This document shows, one piece after another, positions 8,515 to 17,593 of a stretch of 64,000 nucleotides of DNA. The stretch's first letter is position 1, and each line of letters opens with the position of its first letter. The notes beneath the pieces are model-generated. The model saw only the letters and a program-made list of their open reading frames with translations, ran no database searches and had not been told where the DNA came from. Where the stretch lies: assembly GCF_004348975.1 (NCBI RefSeq), contig NZ_SMFP01000002.1, forward strand, positions 186,001 through 250,000, read 5' to 3'. Origin of the DNA: Antarcticimicrobium sediminis (GTDB lineage Bacteria > Pseudomonadota > Alphaproteobacteria > Rhodobacterales > Rhodobacteraceae). The translations under genes were made by a program, and so were the position numbers.

Positions 8515-10665
8515 ATGACGCAGAGAGTGGAACGGCACGGGCTTCAAGTGGCCGCAGAGCTGGCGGAGTTCATCGAAGATCGGGCGCTGCCCGGCACGGG
8601 TGTGGCTGGTGATGTCTTCTGGGCCGGGATGGCCCGCATGATGGCTGAACTGGGGCCAAAAAACCGCGCCTTTCTCGACACGCGCAAAAAGATGCAGGGC
8701 CAGATCGACGCCTGGCACCTGGCGCATCGCGGCCAGCCCCATGACGCCGCCGCCTATGAGGCCTTTCTGCGCGAGATCGGCTATCTGCTGCCCGAGGGGG
8801 CGGATTTTACCATCGACACCAGCGGCGTCGATCCCGAGATCAACCTTGTGCCCGGTCCGCAACTGGTGGTGCCGATCACCAATGCACGCTTCGCCCTGAA
8901 CGCCGCCAATGCGCGCTGGGGCTCGCTTTATGATGCGCTCTACGGCACTGATGCGCTGGGCGATCTGCCGTCGGGCGGTGGCTATGATAGCGCCCGGGGC
9001 GCGCGCGTGATTGCCTGGGCCAAGGCGCATCTGGACAAGGCCGTGCCGCTTGCGGGCGGATCCTGGGCCGATGTGACCGGGCTTGATCAGGACGCGGGCG
9101 GGGTGGTTCTGGCCAGCCCGAATGGGCCGTTGCGGCCAACTGATCCGGCGCAATATGGCGGGCGCAACGCCGAGGGGACGCAATTTCTTTTCAGCTGCAA
9201 CGGGCTGCATATCCGCGTGGTTCTGGGCCCCGACACGCCGGTGGGGCGCGACGATCCCGCCGGGATCAGCGACGTGGTTCTGGAATCGGCGATGTCGACC
9301 ATCATGGATTGCGAGGACAGCGTCGCCGCCGTCGATGCCGAGGACAAGGTTCTGGCCTATTCCAACTGGCTTGGCCTGATGCGGGGTGATCTGAAGGAAA
9401 GCGTGCACAAGGGCGGCAAAACCTTTGACCGGGTTCTGGCCCCGGATCTGGACTTCGTCGGGCGCGATGGCGCGCCGATCACGCTCAAGGGCCGCTCGCT
9501 GATGCTGGTGCGCAACGTTGGCCACCTGATGACCAATCCGGCGATCATTGACGGGCAGGGGGCCGAGATCCCCGAGGGGCTTCTGGATGCGCTTTGCACC
9601 ACCATGATCGCCATGCACGATCTGCAATCGGCGGGCGGCAATTCGCTGCATGGCTCGGTCTATGTAGTCAAACCCAAGATGCACGGCCCCGCCGAGGTCG
9701 GTTTCGCGGTCGAGATTTTCGATATGGTCGAGGATATCCTCGGGCTGCCGCGCAATACCGTGAAACTGGGCATCATGGACGAGGAGCGCCGCACCTCGGC
9801 CAATCTCAAGGAATGCATCCGCGCCGCGAAATCGCGGGTGGCCTTCATCAACACCGGCTTTCTTGATCGCACCGGCGACGAGATCCATACCAGCATGGAA
9901 GCCGGCCCGATGCTGCCCAAGGGCGAGATGAAATCGACCCCCTGGATCACCGCTTACGAGGATCGCAACGTCGATATCGGTCTGGCCTGCGGCTTGCAGG
10001 GCAAGGCGCAGATCGGCAAGGGGATGTGGGCGATGCCCGACCTCATGGCCGATATGCTGACAGCCAAGATCGGCCATCCGCAGGCCGGGGCCAACTGTGC
10101 CTGGGTGCCGAGCCCGACGGCGGCAACGCTGCACGCGACGCATTACCATCTGGTCGATGTCTTTGCCCGGCAGGACGAGATTGCGGCGGGCGGTCCGCGC
10201 GGCACGCTGGGCGATCTGTTGACCATCCCGGTGATGGTGGGCCGCAACCTGAGCGACGAGGAGATCGCGCAAGAGATCGAGAACAACGCGCAGGGCATCC
10301 TCGGCTATGTGGTGCGCTGGATTGATCAGGGGGTGGGCTGTTCCAAGGTGCCCGATATCCATGATGTCGCCCTGATGGAAGATCGCGCCACCTGCCGCAT
10401 CAGTTCTCAGGCGCTGGCCAACTGGCTGCATCACGGCGTGGTGAGCGAGGATCAGGCGATGAGCGCCCTCCACAAGATGGCGCAGGTGGTGGATCGGCAG
10501 AACGCCGGCGATCCGGCCTATCGCCCGATGGCGCCGGGGTTTGACGGTATCGCGTTTCAGGCCGCCTGCGATCTGGTGTTCAAGGGCCGGATGCAGCCCT
10601 CGGGCTATACCGAGCCGGTGCTGCACCGCCGCCGTCAGGAACTCAAAGCCCAGCACGCGGGCTGA
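8515..10665 (+). CDS. glcB: Malate synthase G
   Basis: 716 residues, the length of the monomeric G isoform (about 720). It condenses glyoxylate with acetyl-CoA to malate. Visible landmarks are the [19 protein letters not shown] segment, the [11 protein letters not shown] active-site Arg segment, [17 protein letters not shown] with the Mg-binding Glu, and the C-terminal helical cap. I placed the start at the ATG at 8515, eight bases after a GGAGAC ribosome site; a GTG further upstream in frame has no such site. Isocitrate lyase is not in this window, so this gene may serve glycolate/glyoxylate or ethylmalonyl-CoA-pathway glyoxylate. The GlcG-like gene follows at about 100 bases. Confidence 0.96.
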   Translation: MTQRVERHGLQVAAELAEFIEDRALPGTGVAGDVFWAGMARMMAELGPKNRAFLDTRKKMQGQIDAWHLAHRGQPHDAAAYEAFLREIGYLLPEGADFTIDTSGVDPEINLVPGPQLVVPITNARFALNAANARWGSLYDALYGTDALGDLPSGGGYDSARGARVIAWAKAHLDKAVPLAGGSWADVTGLDQDAGGVVLASPNGPLRPTDPAQYGGRNAEGTQFLFSCNGLHIRVVLGPDTPVGRDDPAGISDVVLESAMSTIMDCEDSVAAVDAEDKVLAYSNWLGLMRGDLKESVHKGGKTFDRVLAPDLDFVGRDGAPITLKGRSLMLVRNVGHLMTNPAIIDGQGAEIPEGLLDALCTTMIAMHDLQSAGGNSLHGSVYVVKPKMHGPAEVGFAVEIFDMVEDILGLPRNTVKLGIMDEERRTSANLKECIRAAKSRVAFINTGFLDRTGDEIHTSMEAGPMLPKGEMKSTPWITAYEDRNVDIGLACGLQGKAQIGKGMWAMPDLMADMLTAKIGHPQAGANCAWVPSPTAATLHATHYHLVDVFARQDEIAAGGPRGTLGDLLTIPVMVGRNLSDEEIAQEIENNAQGILGYVVRWIDQGVGCSKVPDIHDVALMEDRATCRISSQALANWLHHGVVSEDQAMSALHKMAQVVDRQNAGDPAYRPMAPGFDGIAFQAACDLVFKGRMQPSGYTEPVLHRRRQELKAQHAG

Positions 10666-10675
10666 CCCGGGCGGG

Positions 10676-10749
10676 GAGGGGGCTGTCTGCCCCCTCTTTG
10701 CGCTGGCGCGCAAATTCACCCCCGAGAGTATTTCGGACCAGAAAAAGAC
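10676..10749 (-). repeat. Dispersed intergenic box-plus-hairpin element, copy A
   Basis: Read on the minus strand this is CTTTTTCTGG, then AAATACTC, then a G-run, a stem TTTGCGC/GCGCAAA (10697-10703 with 10708-10714) and a second hairpin GAGGGGGC/GCCCCCTC (10676-10683 with 10689-10696). Order and spacing match the copy at 33771-33833, and related copies lie at 52094 and 59209. It fills the gap between glcB and the GlcG-like gene, and the ribosome site of the latter begins right after it. On the plus strand the first hairpin is followed by CTTT only, so it would be a weak terminator for glcB at best. Confidence 0.65.
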
Positions 10750-10767
10750 CAAGAGGGAGGCACTTTG

Positions 10768-11193
10768 ATGACTTTGACATTGGATCATGCGCGCGAGATC
10801 ATGCGCGCGGCGCGCGCCAAAGGGCGCGAATTGGGACTTAATCCGTTGTCGGTGGCCGTGCTGGATGCGGGCGGCAACTTGTTGGCGTTCGAGCGCGAAG
10901 ATGGCGCCGCGCCGGGCCGCTTTGCCATCGCCCACGGCAAGGCCTATGGCGCGGTGATGCTGGGCATGGCTGGCAGCGCCCAGATGGCCCGCGCCGAGGC
11001 GCAGCCCTATTTCATGGCCGCCGTCAACGGGGCCTTTGGCGGACAGGTGATCCCGGTGCCCGGCGGCGTGCTGGTGCGCGACAGCTCCGGCGCGGTGATC
11101 GGCGCGGTGGGGGTCACCGGCGACAGTTCCGACAATGACGCCGCGGCGGCGCTGGCGGGAATCGTGGCGGCTGGGCTGACGGGAGAAAGCTGA
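10768..11193 (+). CDS. GlcG/HbpS family protein (DUF336)
   Basis: 141 residues, a single GlcG/HbpS-type domain. The signature pieces SVAVLDAGGNLLAFERED (from about 28), FAIAHGKAYGAVMLG, and the glycine-rich GGVLVRDSSGAVIGAVGVTGD are all present. Such proteins are encoded in glycolate-utilisation loci and one actinobacterial relative binds haem, but the biochemical role is not settled. It starts at the ATG seven bases after a GGGAGG ribosome site (a TTG directly upstream is not needed). Its position behind malate synthase supports a link to glyoxylate metabolism. Its stop codon falls inside a short tandem repeat (11175-11225). Confidence 0.85.
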   Translation: MTLTLDHAREIMRAARAKGRELGLNPLSVAVLDAGGNLLAFEREDGAAPGRFAIAHGKAYGAVMLGMAGSAQMARAEAQPYFMAAVNGAFGGQVIPVPGGVLVRDSSGAVIGAVGVTGDSSDNDAAAALAGIVAAGLTGES

Positions 11194-11225
11194 CGGGAGA
11201 AAGCTGAGGCGGCAAAAAGCTGAGG
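11175..11225 (+). repeat. Short imperfect tandem repeat across a stop codon
   Basis: GCTGACGGGAGAAA occurs twice back to back (11175-11188 and 11189-11202), then two degenerate copies start with GCTGAGG at 11203 and 11219. The TGA of the GlcG-like gene lies in the second copy, so loss or gain of a unit would leave or shift the end of the protein by a few residues only. Confidence 0.7.
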
Positions 11226-11362
11226 GGGCGGCGGTTTGCCTGATCTTCAGGCGGCTGTGTGTCCCGGCACACCCGGTTGCGCCGTGATGCAGGGCTGAGG
11301 TGTTGCAGCGTCCTGCGCCGCCCTGTATCAAGTCCGGGAATACACCCAAGAGTGAGCGCTTC

Positions 11363-12139
11363 ATGGCCCGCCCCGTCGTCGGCATCATCAGCAATTCCTT
11401 CCTGATCAACGACAGCTATCCGGCCCATGCCGGAGGCACCATGAATTCCGTGGCGGTGTCCTGCGTTGCCGATTGTGTGCCACTGTTGATTCCGGCCGAT
11501 CCGCGCCTGTCTCCGGTCGAGGAGTTGATGGAGGTCTGTGACGGCTTTCTGCTCACCGGCGGGCGGCCCAATGTCCATCCCGAGGAATATGGCGAAGAGG
11601 CGACCGAGGCCCATGGCGCATTTGACCGGGCGCGCGACGCGATCACGTTGCCTTTGGTGCGCGCCTGTGTCGAGCGTGGCCAACCCTTTCTGGGCATTTG
11701 CCGTGGCTTTCAGGAAGTGAACGTGGCGATGGGCGGCTCGCTTTACCCCGAGATCCGCGATCTGCCGGGGCGGATGAACCACCGGATGCCGCCCGATGGC
11801 ACGCTAGAAGAGAAATTCGCCCTGCGCCACCGGGTCCGTTTCGACGAGGGGAGCCTGTTCCAAAAGCTCTTCGGCGCCAAGGAAGTGATGACCAATACGC
11901 TGCACGGGCAGGGGATCAAACGCCCCGGCGCGCGGGTCGCGGTCGAGGGCTGGGCCCCAGATGGTACGCCCGAAGCGCTTTTCGTCCGGGATGCGCCGGG
12001 CTTTACCCTCGCGGTGCAATGGCACCCCGAATACGATGCCGCCAATGACCCGGTATCGCGGCCGTTGTTTACCGCCTTTGGCGATGCTGTGCGCGCTTGG
12101 GCTGCCACGCAACGTGCCCCGCTGCAGCGCAGCGCCTGA
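11363..12139 (+). CDS. Gamma-glutamyl-gamma-aminobutyrate hydrolase-like class I glutamine amidotransferase (peptidase C26)
   Basis: 258 residues. The nucleophile elbow PFLGICRGFQEVN puts the catalytic Cys at 113, and QWHPEYD supplies His221 and Glu223, the class I glutaminase triad. PuuD-type members hydrolyse gamma-glutamyl-GABA in putrescine catabolism, and others act on gamma-glutamyl amine intermediates; the PTDE-like substrate region is too diverged to choose. I took the start MARPVVGIIS, which aligns with the family beta-strand 1; a longer frame upstream lacks family character. It stands alone after the GlcG-like gene with a 170-base gap and faces the molybdenum hydroxylase genes tail to tail. 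Confidence 0.85.
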   Translation: MARPVVGIISNSFLINDSYPAHAGGTMNSVAVSCVADCVPLLIPADPRLSPVEELMEVCDGFLLTGGRPNVHPEEYGEEATEAHGAFDRARDAITLPLVRACVERGQPFLGICRGFQEVNVAMGGSLYPEIRDLPGRMNHRMPPDGTLEEKFALRHRVRFDEGSLFQKLFGAKEVMTNTLHGQGIKRPGARVAVEGWAPDGTPEALFVRDAPGFTLAVQWHPEYDAANDPVSRPLFTAFGDAVRAWAATQRAPLQRSA

Positions 12140-12144
12140 GGCCA

Positions 12145-12191
12145 CCTTACCTTATACCTTGCCTTGCCTTGCCCGGACCTGACGCCCGGGC
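12145..12191. repeat. CCTTG/CCTTA pentamer run plus hairpin in a convergent gap
   Basis: The gap between two convergent genes holds CCTTA, CCTTATA and three CCTTG units (12145-12171), followed by a 6-bp stem GCCCGG/CCGGGC (12171-12176 with 12186-12191). There is no T-run, so it is not a standard intrinsic terminator for either gene. Confidence 0.5.
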
Positions 12192-12211
12192 GAGGGGGCT
12201 GACGACGCCAC

Positions 12212-14452
12212 TCAGGTCATCAGGTCGAACCCATGCATCAGCGGCAATTGCCGCGCCCGTGTGCCGGTCAGATCGAACAGCGCATTGGCCAGCGCCGCCA
12301 TGGCAGGCGGGGTGCCCGGCTCGCCCGCGCCGGTGATCTGGGTCTGGTTTTCCAGAATGCGAACCTTGGTCACCGGCGTGGTATGGATGCGCAGCGCCTC
12401 GTAATCGGGGAAGTTTTCCTGTTCGACCGCGCCCTCGGCAAAGGTAATCTCACCGAAACAGGCCGCCGACAGACCATAGATCATGGCGCCGCTCAGCTGT
12501 GCCTCCAGATTGCCGGGGTCCAGCGCGGTGCCCACATCCGCCGCGATCCAGGCGCGGGTGATTTCGATCTGCCCATCGCGGTCGGTGACCTCGATCACCG
12601 TCGCGGTTGGCACTCCGAAGCTGTAGCAGAAGCCGACGCCGCGCCCGATCCCCTCGGGGGTTTCCTCGCTCCAACCGGACATGTCGCGCACCGCTTCCAG
12701 TACCGCCGCTGACGGGGCGTGGACGCCTTGTGCCAGTTCCAGCCGGAAGGCCAGCGGGTCGCGTTTGGCCACATGGGCCATTTCGTCGATGAAGCAATCG
12801 AACAGAAACCCGTTCATCGAGGACCCCACCGAGCGCCAGAACCCCACCGGGATGTCCAGATCGGCCAAATAGCCCCGGATGCGGAAATTGGGGATCGCAT
12901 AGGGTTGGTTGAACGCCCCGTCCACGGTGCCCCTGTCCGGCCCGGCGGCGGGCAGGCCCAGCCAACGGCCCATCGCCTGCTGGGTGGCTGATTGCGCCGC
13001 GATCTGCCCGTCCAGAAGCACCAGCTTGCCCTCCTTGATCCCGCCACGGAACCGCGCCACCGCGCCGGGGCGGTAAAAGTCGTGGCGCATGTCCTCTTCG
13101 CGGCTCCAGGTCAGCTGGACCGGGGTGTCGGCGATCTCGAATGCGACGCGCGCGGCATAGACCGAGAAATCAAGCTCGGCGCGCCGGCCAAAGCCGCCCC
13201 CCATATAGGTCGTGTGCAATTCGACCGCCTCGGGCTCCAACCCCACGGCCTCGGCGCAGGCCTTGCGCACCAGCAGGGGAACCTGATTGCCGCTCCAGAC
13301 CTCCAGCTTGATGCCGGTGAAAAGCGCGGTGGCGCTCATTGGTTCCATGGTGGCGTGGGCCAGATAGGGCACCCGGTATTCCGCCGTCACCTCCTGTGCG
13401 CCAAGCGGCAGGACCGAGACGTCGCCGTCATCGCGCAGGGTGGAGTTTGCCGCGCCATCAAACGCGGCGGTGATGCGTTCAAACACCGCCTTGGTATCGG
13501 CGGGGTTGGGGCTGGGGGCCCAGTCGATGTCGATCGCGTCGACCGCCTGCATCGCCAGCCAGGTGTTGGAGGCGATCACCGCGAGGCCATTGCCCAGATT
13601 GACCACCCGATCGACCCCCGGCATCGCCCGCGCGGCGCTGTCGTCAAACTTGGTCATGCGTCCGCCCAGATGCGGGTTCATTCGCAGGGCGGCGAATTTC
13701 ATTCCCTCCAGCCGGGTGTCGATGCCGTATTTCGCGGTGCCGGTCACCTTGCCCAGCATGTCGATGCGCGGCTGGGTCTTGCCCAGCAACCGCCATTGCG
13801 CCGGGGGTCGCAGATCGGCCTCGATCGGGGTAAGCTTGGCGGCGTCCACCGCCAGATCGGCATAGGGGATGCGGCTGCCGTCCGGCGCGATCACCGCGCC
13901 GCGTTCGGTCTTGAGGCTGGCGCGCTCGACCCCCAGACGGGTCGCCGCGACCTGTTTCAGGGTTTCGCGGGCCGAGGCGCCGGTGGCGCGCATCCGCTCG
14001 AACCCGTCCGGCATCGAGGTGGAGCCGCCGGTGACCTGCATATCCATCACCTTGCCGATCTTGCCGATCTGCTCGGCCAGGGCATGGGCGAAATCGGACC
14101 GATCATAGCCCTTTCCGGGCAGGGCCTCGGCCAATATGACCGAATTGTAATAGGCCTGCGCCGGCGGTCCGTGCAGCACCCGGACCTGATCCAGATCCAC
14201 GTCCAGCTCTTCCGCGATCAGCGCGGCCCATGTGGTGTGCACGCCTTGTCCCATCTCGGCCTTGGGCGCGATCAGGGTGATGCCGCTTGGGGCGATCATC
14301 ACGAAGGGGTTGAGCGTGGCACCGCCCTTGGGCGCGCTCAGCGGGTTGGGCGCGGGGCGAGAGACGTAATAGGCGCCAAAGGCCACCCCGCCGACCAGCG
14401 CGGCCGAGCCGATCAGGAAGCTGCGGCGGGCGATTTTTCCAATGCTGGCCAT
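12212..14452 (-). CDS. Molybdopterin-binding subunit of a xanthine dehydrogenase-family hydroxylase (isoquinoline 1-oxidoreductase beta-like)
   Basis: 746 residues. The N-terminus ARRSFLIGSAALVGG is a Tat-type signal or anchor (twin Arg at residues 8-9 followed by a hydrophobic stretch), as in IorB-like subunits. The mature part has the MGQGVHTTWAALIAEELDVD cofactor segment near residue 85, the TAKYGIDTRLEGMKFA domain start near 235, the GGGFGRRAELDFSVYA glycine-rich motif and the C-terminal GAGEPGTPPAMAALANALFD segment with the active-site Glu. These enzymes hydroxylate aldehydes or N-heterocycles with electrons passing to the 2Fe-2S subunit encoded three bases upstream. No FAD subunit is present, typical of this subfamily. 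The substrate is unknown. Confidence 0.9.
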   Translation of the reverse strand: MASIGKIARRSFLIGSAALVGGVAFGAYYVSRPAPNPLSAPKGGATLNPFVMIAPSGITLIAPKAEMGQGVHTTWAALIAEELDVDLDQVRVLHGPPAQAYYNSVILAEALPGKGYDRSDFAHALAEQIGKIGKVMDMQVTGGSTSMPDGFERMRATGASARETLKQVAATRLGVERASLKTERGAVIAPDGSRIPYADLAVDAAKLTPIEADLRPPAQWRLLGKTQPRIDMLGKVTGTAKYGIDTRLEGMKFAALRMNPHLGGRMTKFDDSAARAMPGVDRVVNLGNGLAVIASNTWLAMQAVDAIDIDWAPSPNPADTKAVFERITAAFDGAANSTLRDDGDVSVLPLGAQEVTAEYRVPYLAHATMEPMSATALFTGIKLEVWSGNQVPLLVRKACAEAVGLEPEAVELHTTYMGGGFGRRAELDFSVYAARVAFEIADTPVQLTWSREEDMRHDFYRPGAVARFRGGIKEGKLVLLDGQIAAQSATQQAMGRWLGLPAAGPDRGTVDGAFNQPYAIPNFRIRGYLADLDIPVGFWRSVGSSMNGFLFDCFIDEMAHVAKRDPLAFRLELAQGVHAPSAAVLEAVRDMSGWSEETPEGIGRGVGFCYSFGVPTATVIEVTDRDGQIEITRAWIAADVGTALDPGNLEAQLSGAMIYGLSAACFGEITFAEGAVEQENFPDYEALRIHTTPVTKVRILENQTQITGAGEPGTPPAMAALANALFDLTGTRARQLPLMHGFDLMT

Positions 14453-14455
14453 GGC

Positions 14456-14935
14456 TCAGCCCTCCTTCTTCATCGGGGCGGGCATCATCTGGGCGGCGCT
14501 GTGGATGGCGGCGCGGATGCGGGGGTAGGTGCCGCAGCGGCACAGGTTGCCCTGCATGGCGATGTCGATCTCTTCGTCGCTGGGGTCGGGGGTTTGCGCC
14601 AACAGGGCGGCGGCCTGCATGATCTGCCCGGATTGGCAGTAGCCGCATTGCGCCACCTGATGATCGGACCAGGCTTGCTGGATCACCGCAAGCGCGTCTG
14701 GCGTGCCTAGCCCTTCGATGGTGGTGACGTCGCCCTGAACATCGGCCAGCGCGATCTGGCAACTGCGCACCGCCTCGCCGTCGATCTGCACGGTGCAGGC
14801 ACCGCAGGCGGCGACGCCGCAGCCGTATTTTGTGCCGGTCAGCCCCAGCGCATCGCGCAGCACCCAGAGCAGGGGCACATCGTCGGGCAGATCGACGCTG
14901 TGAGAGGTTCCGTTGACGGTAAGGGATACTGGCAT
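14456..14935 (-). CDS. (2Fe-2S)-binding small subunit of the molybdenum hydroxylase
   Basis: 159 residues. The N-terminal plant-type ferredoxin domain has [12 protein letters not shown] with a fourth Cys in RSCQ, and the C-terminal helical domain has CGYCQSGQ and CRCGTY, giving the two 2Fe-2S clusters expected in this family. It is the electron-transfer partner of the large subunit, whose ATG follows after three bases. A GGGAGAG ribosome site sits in front of the ATG. The promoter region is shared with a divergent TetR gene, suggesting local control. Family identity is secure; enzyme substrate is not. Confidence 0.94.
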   Translation of the reverse strand: MPVSLTVNGTSHSVDLPDDVPLLWVLRDALGLTGTKYGCGVAACGACTVQIDGEAVRSCQIALADVQGDVTTIEGLGTPDALAVIQQAWSDHQVAQCGYCQSGQIMQAAALLAQTPDPSDEEIDIAMQGNLCRCGTYPRIRAAIHSAAQMMPAPMKKEG

Positions 14936-15003
14936 GGGGCTCTCCCGGTTGGGATCTGGGGTAAGGACAGGGGTAGGATACAGAGATAGGGAGGGATGTC
15001 AGC

Positions 15004-15042
15004 CTGTCAATTGACGAAATGATCGAATACTGTCAATTTGTC
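15004..15042. promoter_or_regulatory. Candidate TetR operator: palindrome and direct repeat
   Basis: The 10-base perfect palindrome GTCAATTGAC (15006-15015) is followed by a second CTGTCAATT (15030-15038) 26 bases from the first (15004-15012). The pair sits in the 110-base gap between the molybdenum hydroxylase operon and the divergent TetR gene, the usual place for an autoregulatory operator. Repeat and symmetry are seen; binding by the neighbouring regulator is inferred. Confidence 0.5.
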
Positions 15043-15045
15043 GAG

Positions 15046-15651
15046 ATGACCGACCCCCTCCCTGATCCCCTTACCGACCCCCGGCAGCAGGCGATATTGA
15101 TGTCCGCTCAGCGGGCCTTTGCGACCTATGGGGTGCGCAAGACCTCGATGGAGGATATCGCGCGCGGGGCCGGGATGTCGCGCCCGGCGCTGTATCTGCA
15201 TTTCCGCAACAAGGGCGATATCTATCGCGCGCTGGTGGTCTTCTACTACGACCACGCGGCGCAGGCGGTGGCGGCGGCGCTGGCGGGAGAGGGGGGCGAC
15301 GAGGGCGATATTGCCGCGCGTCTGGCCGCAGCTTTTGCCGCCCAAGGCGGTGCAGTGACCGAACTGATGCTCACCTCGCCGCACGGGTTGGAGCTTTTGG
15401 ATATGGGCCCCACCAACGCCGCAGATCTGGTGCAGGCGGGCGAGGCGCGGCTGACCGCGCTCTATGCCGACTGGCTGACGCGGATGGCGGTGGCCGGGCA
15501 GGTCACCCTCACCGGCCCGGCGTCCGAGATCGCGGCGACCTTCACCGCCGCGCTCAAGGGCATAAAATGCGCGGTGCCCGATTACCCGAGCTACCGGGCG
15601 CGGGTGGCACAGCTTGCCGCGCTGATGGGCGCAGGGCTGACCCCGCGCTAG
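15046..15651 (+). CDS. TetR/AcrR family transcriptional regulator
   Basis: 201 residues from the ATG at 15046. Residues about 15-60 form the TetR DNA-binding domain (AQRAFATYGVRKTSMEDIAR then GMSRPALYLHFRNKGDIYRA, the HTH and the YLHF recognition-helix end). The remaining helices form the ligand and dimer domain and are not similar enough to anything to name an inducer. An ATG at 15019 is an alternative start, but neither has a good ribosome site, and the later one leaves the repeat pair outside the coding region. It is divergent from the molybdenum hydroxylase genes and probably represses them and itself. Confidence 0.88.
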   Translation: MTDPLPDPLTDPRQQAILMSAQRAFATYGVRKTSMEDIARGAGMSRPALYLHFRNKGDIYRALVVFYYDHAAQAVAAALAGEGGDEGDIAARLAAAFAAQGGAVTELMLTSPHGLELLDMGPTNAADLVQAGEARLTALYADWLTRMAVAGQVTLTGPASEIAATFTAALKGIKCAVPDYPSYRARVAQLAALMGAGLTPR

Positions 15652-15654
15652 GGC

Positions 15655-16407
15655 TTACGACTGCCCGCCGGCGATCTCAATGCACTGGCCGTTGACGCTT
15701 TGCGAGCCGGGGCCGATCAGCCATTGCGCGGCGGCCGAGACCTCCTCCGGCGCGATCAGGCGCTTGTGGCGGTTGGCGTCGGTCATCACCTTGCGGGCCT
15801 GCTCGGCGCTGATCCCGGCGCGCTGGGCGATGCTGTCGGTGTTGCGGGTGACGATGGGGGTGTCGACATAGCCCGGACAGATCGCATTGAAGGTATAGGG
15901 CGTGCCGATATAATCCTCGCTCAGCGCGCGGGTCAGGCCGATCACCCCATGTTTCGAGGCGGTATAGCCTGCCGCCCCCTTCAGTCCGCGCAGCCCGGCG
16001 ATGGACGAAATGGTGATCACCCGCCCCCAGTCGGTGCCGAGCATCCCCTTGAGACTTTCGCGTATGGTCAGAAAGGCACCGTCCAGATTGGTCGCCATGA
16101 TGTTGCGCCACATCTCCAGCGAGGTCTTGTGCAGCGCGCGCCCTTCGGCAATGCCGGCATTGGCGACGCAGATCTGCACCGGGCCACGCGCCGCAACGGC
16201 GGCTTCGATCGTGCCCACCACATCGGCCTCGTCGCGCACATCCATCGCCATGCCGGTCATATTGGCGCCCGCGACCTCGTCCAGCACCTCTTGTCGACGG
16301 CCGGTGATGGTGACCTGCGCCCCCTGATCGGCGAGCATCTGTGCGATGGCCAACCCGATGCCGGTGCCGCCGCCGGTGACCAATGCGTGTTTCCCGTTCA
16401 AATTCAT
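15655..16407 (-). CDS. SDR oxidoreductase, 3-hydroxybutyrate dehydrogenase-like
   Basis: 250 residues. TGGGTGIG at 11-18 binds the nucleotide, NAG at 83-85, catalytic Ser134/135, Tyr148 and Lys152 complete the SDR triad. The region ICPGYVDTP followed by a long helix ending in HKRLIAPEEV resembles D-beta-hydroxybutyrate dehydrogenases and related acyl-hydroxy dehydrogenases, so oxidation of a short 3-hydroxy acid is plausible but unproven. The start chosen, MNLNGKHALV, has a GGGAGGACA ribosome site; an in-frame upstream extension is arginine-rich and unlikely. It converges on the TetR gene with three bases between stops. Confidence 0.88.
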   Translation of the reverse strand: MNLNGKHALVTGGGTGIGLAIAQMLADQGAQVTITGRRQEVLDEVAGANMTGMAMDVRDEADVVGTIEAAVAARGPVQICVANAGIAEGRALHKTSLEMWRNIMATNLDGAFLTIRESLKGMLGTDWGRVITISSIAGLRGLKGAAGYTASKHGVIGLTRALSEDYIGTPYTFNAICPGYVDTPIVTRNTDSIAQRAGISAEQARKVMTDANRHKRLIAPEEVSAAAQWLIGPGSQSVNGQCIEIAGGQS

Positions 16408-16560
16408 CTGTCCATGTCCTCCCTTGGATTTGCGCCACCGTAGCGGCCCGCGCGGGCGCGGCAAGGGCCGCCGTTCCGTCACTTTACTTACCCATTCACA
16501 GATGCGAATGTTTTGCGAATTTCCCGCAAGGGATCATCTTTGGGAGGAGTAAGAAAGCAC

Positions 16561-17544
16561 ATGAAGCATCTGTTGAGCGCCGCCGCCATCGCCACGGCCA
16601 AAATCAGCGCGACAATCGCCGTCGCCATCACCGCCACCGCCGGATGGGCGAGCGAGGATATCGCCGATCAATACCCGCAGTCCGAACTGTATTCGAAACC
16701 GGTCGAGGTGATCCCGCATGTGTTCTCGGCCATCGGCGCCACCGCGCCGCCGACCTATGAGAACTCCGGGCATAACAACAACCTGTCGTTCATTGTCACC
16801 GACGAGGGGGTGGTGGTGATGAATGCGGGTGCCTCGGCGCGTCTCGCCGCCGCGCTGCACGCCGAGATCAAGCGCGTCACCGATCAGCCCGTGGTGCTGG
16901 TGATCAACGAAAACGGTCAGGGCCACGCCATGCTGGGCAACAGCTATTGGCGTGATCAGGGGGTCGATATCCTCGCCCATGTGGATGCGGTGGAAGAGAC
17001 GACCGAGAACGGCGATTTCATCCTGCAGGGGATGCAGCGCTATAATCGCGACAAGGCCGAGGGCACCCGTGTCGAACATGCCAACCTGACGTTCGAGGAG
17101 GCCTATGACATCTCTCTCGGCGGGGTCGAGATCAAGGTGATGCACCTTGGCCCGGCGCATGATCCGGGCGATCTGCAGGTCTGGATTCCGCAGTGGGGGC
17201 TGATGATCACCGGCGATATCGCCTTTCACGAACGCATGTTGCCGATCTTCGAGTCGACCTGCACCAGTTGCTGGCTGGAGACATGGGAAGAAAAGCTGGA
17301 GCCGATTGCCCCCACCTATGTGATCCCGGGCCATGGCCATCCGACCAATTTCGCGCAGGTGCGTCGCTTTACCCACGACTATCTGGTGGACCTGCGCGCC
17401 AAGATCCGCGACCATATAGACGCCGGCGGTGATCTGGCCAGCGCCTATTATGTGGATCAATCCAACTGGGCGCATCTCGACACGTTCGAGGAACTGGCCA
17501 CCAAGAACGCCGGGCGCGTTTTTGCCGAAATGGAGTGGGAATGA
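16561..17544 (+). CDS. Secreted metallo-beta-lactamase-fold hydrolase with altered metal motif
   Basis: 327 residues. Residues 1-30 are a signal peptide ending in AGWAS, so the protein is exported. The MBL fold is readable: strand NNNLSFIVTDEGVVVMNAG (72-90), the motif-3 His in GPAHDPGD (200), the motif-4 Asp in MITGD (219) and motif-5 IPGHGHP (258-260). The central HxHxDH motif is replaced by NENGQGH (116-122), losing most ligands of the first metal site. Relatives include the quinoprotein relay zinc metallohydrolases and SoxH-like proteins. A GGGAGGAG ribosome site precedes the ATG. The ICMT-like gene starts 50 bases downstream in the same direction. Substrate unknown; it may bind one metal or none. 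Confidence 0.82.
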   Translation: MKHLLSAAAIATAKISATIAVAITATAGWASEDIADQYPQSELYSKPVEVIPHVFSAIGATAPPTYENSGHNNNLSFIVTDEGVVVMNAGASARLAAALHAEIKRVTDQPVVLVINENGQGHAMLGNSYWRDQGVDILAHVDAVEETTENGDFILQGMQRYNRDKAEGTRVEHANLTFEEAYDISLGGVEIKVMHLGPAHDPGDLQVWIPQWGLMITGDIAFHERMLPIFESTCTSCWLETWEEKLEPIAPTYVIPGHGHPTNFAQVRRFTHDYLVDLRAKIRDHIDAGGDLASAYYVDQSNWAHLDTFEELATKNAGRVFAEMEWE

Positions 17545-17593
17545 CCCAGCTTTCTTCCAAAATGTTGACCTCGGGCCAAAGCGGGGCCCGGGT

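Noticed and set aside
8413-11409. A 998-codon open frame on the strand opposite glcB
   Set aside because: It mirrors the codon pattern of glcB and neighbours, is rich in His, Arg and Gly with no family features, and spans several real genes; typical of high-GC antisense frames.
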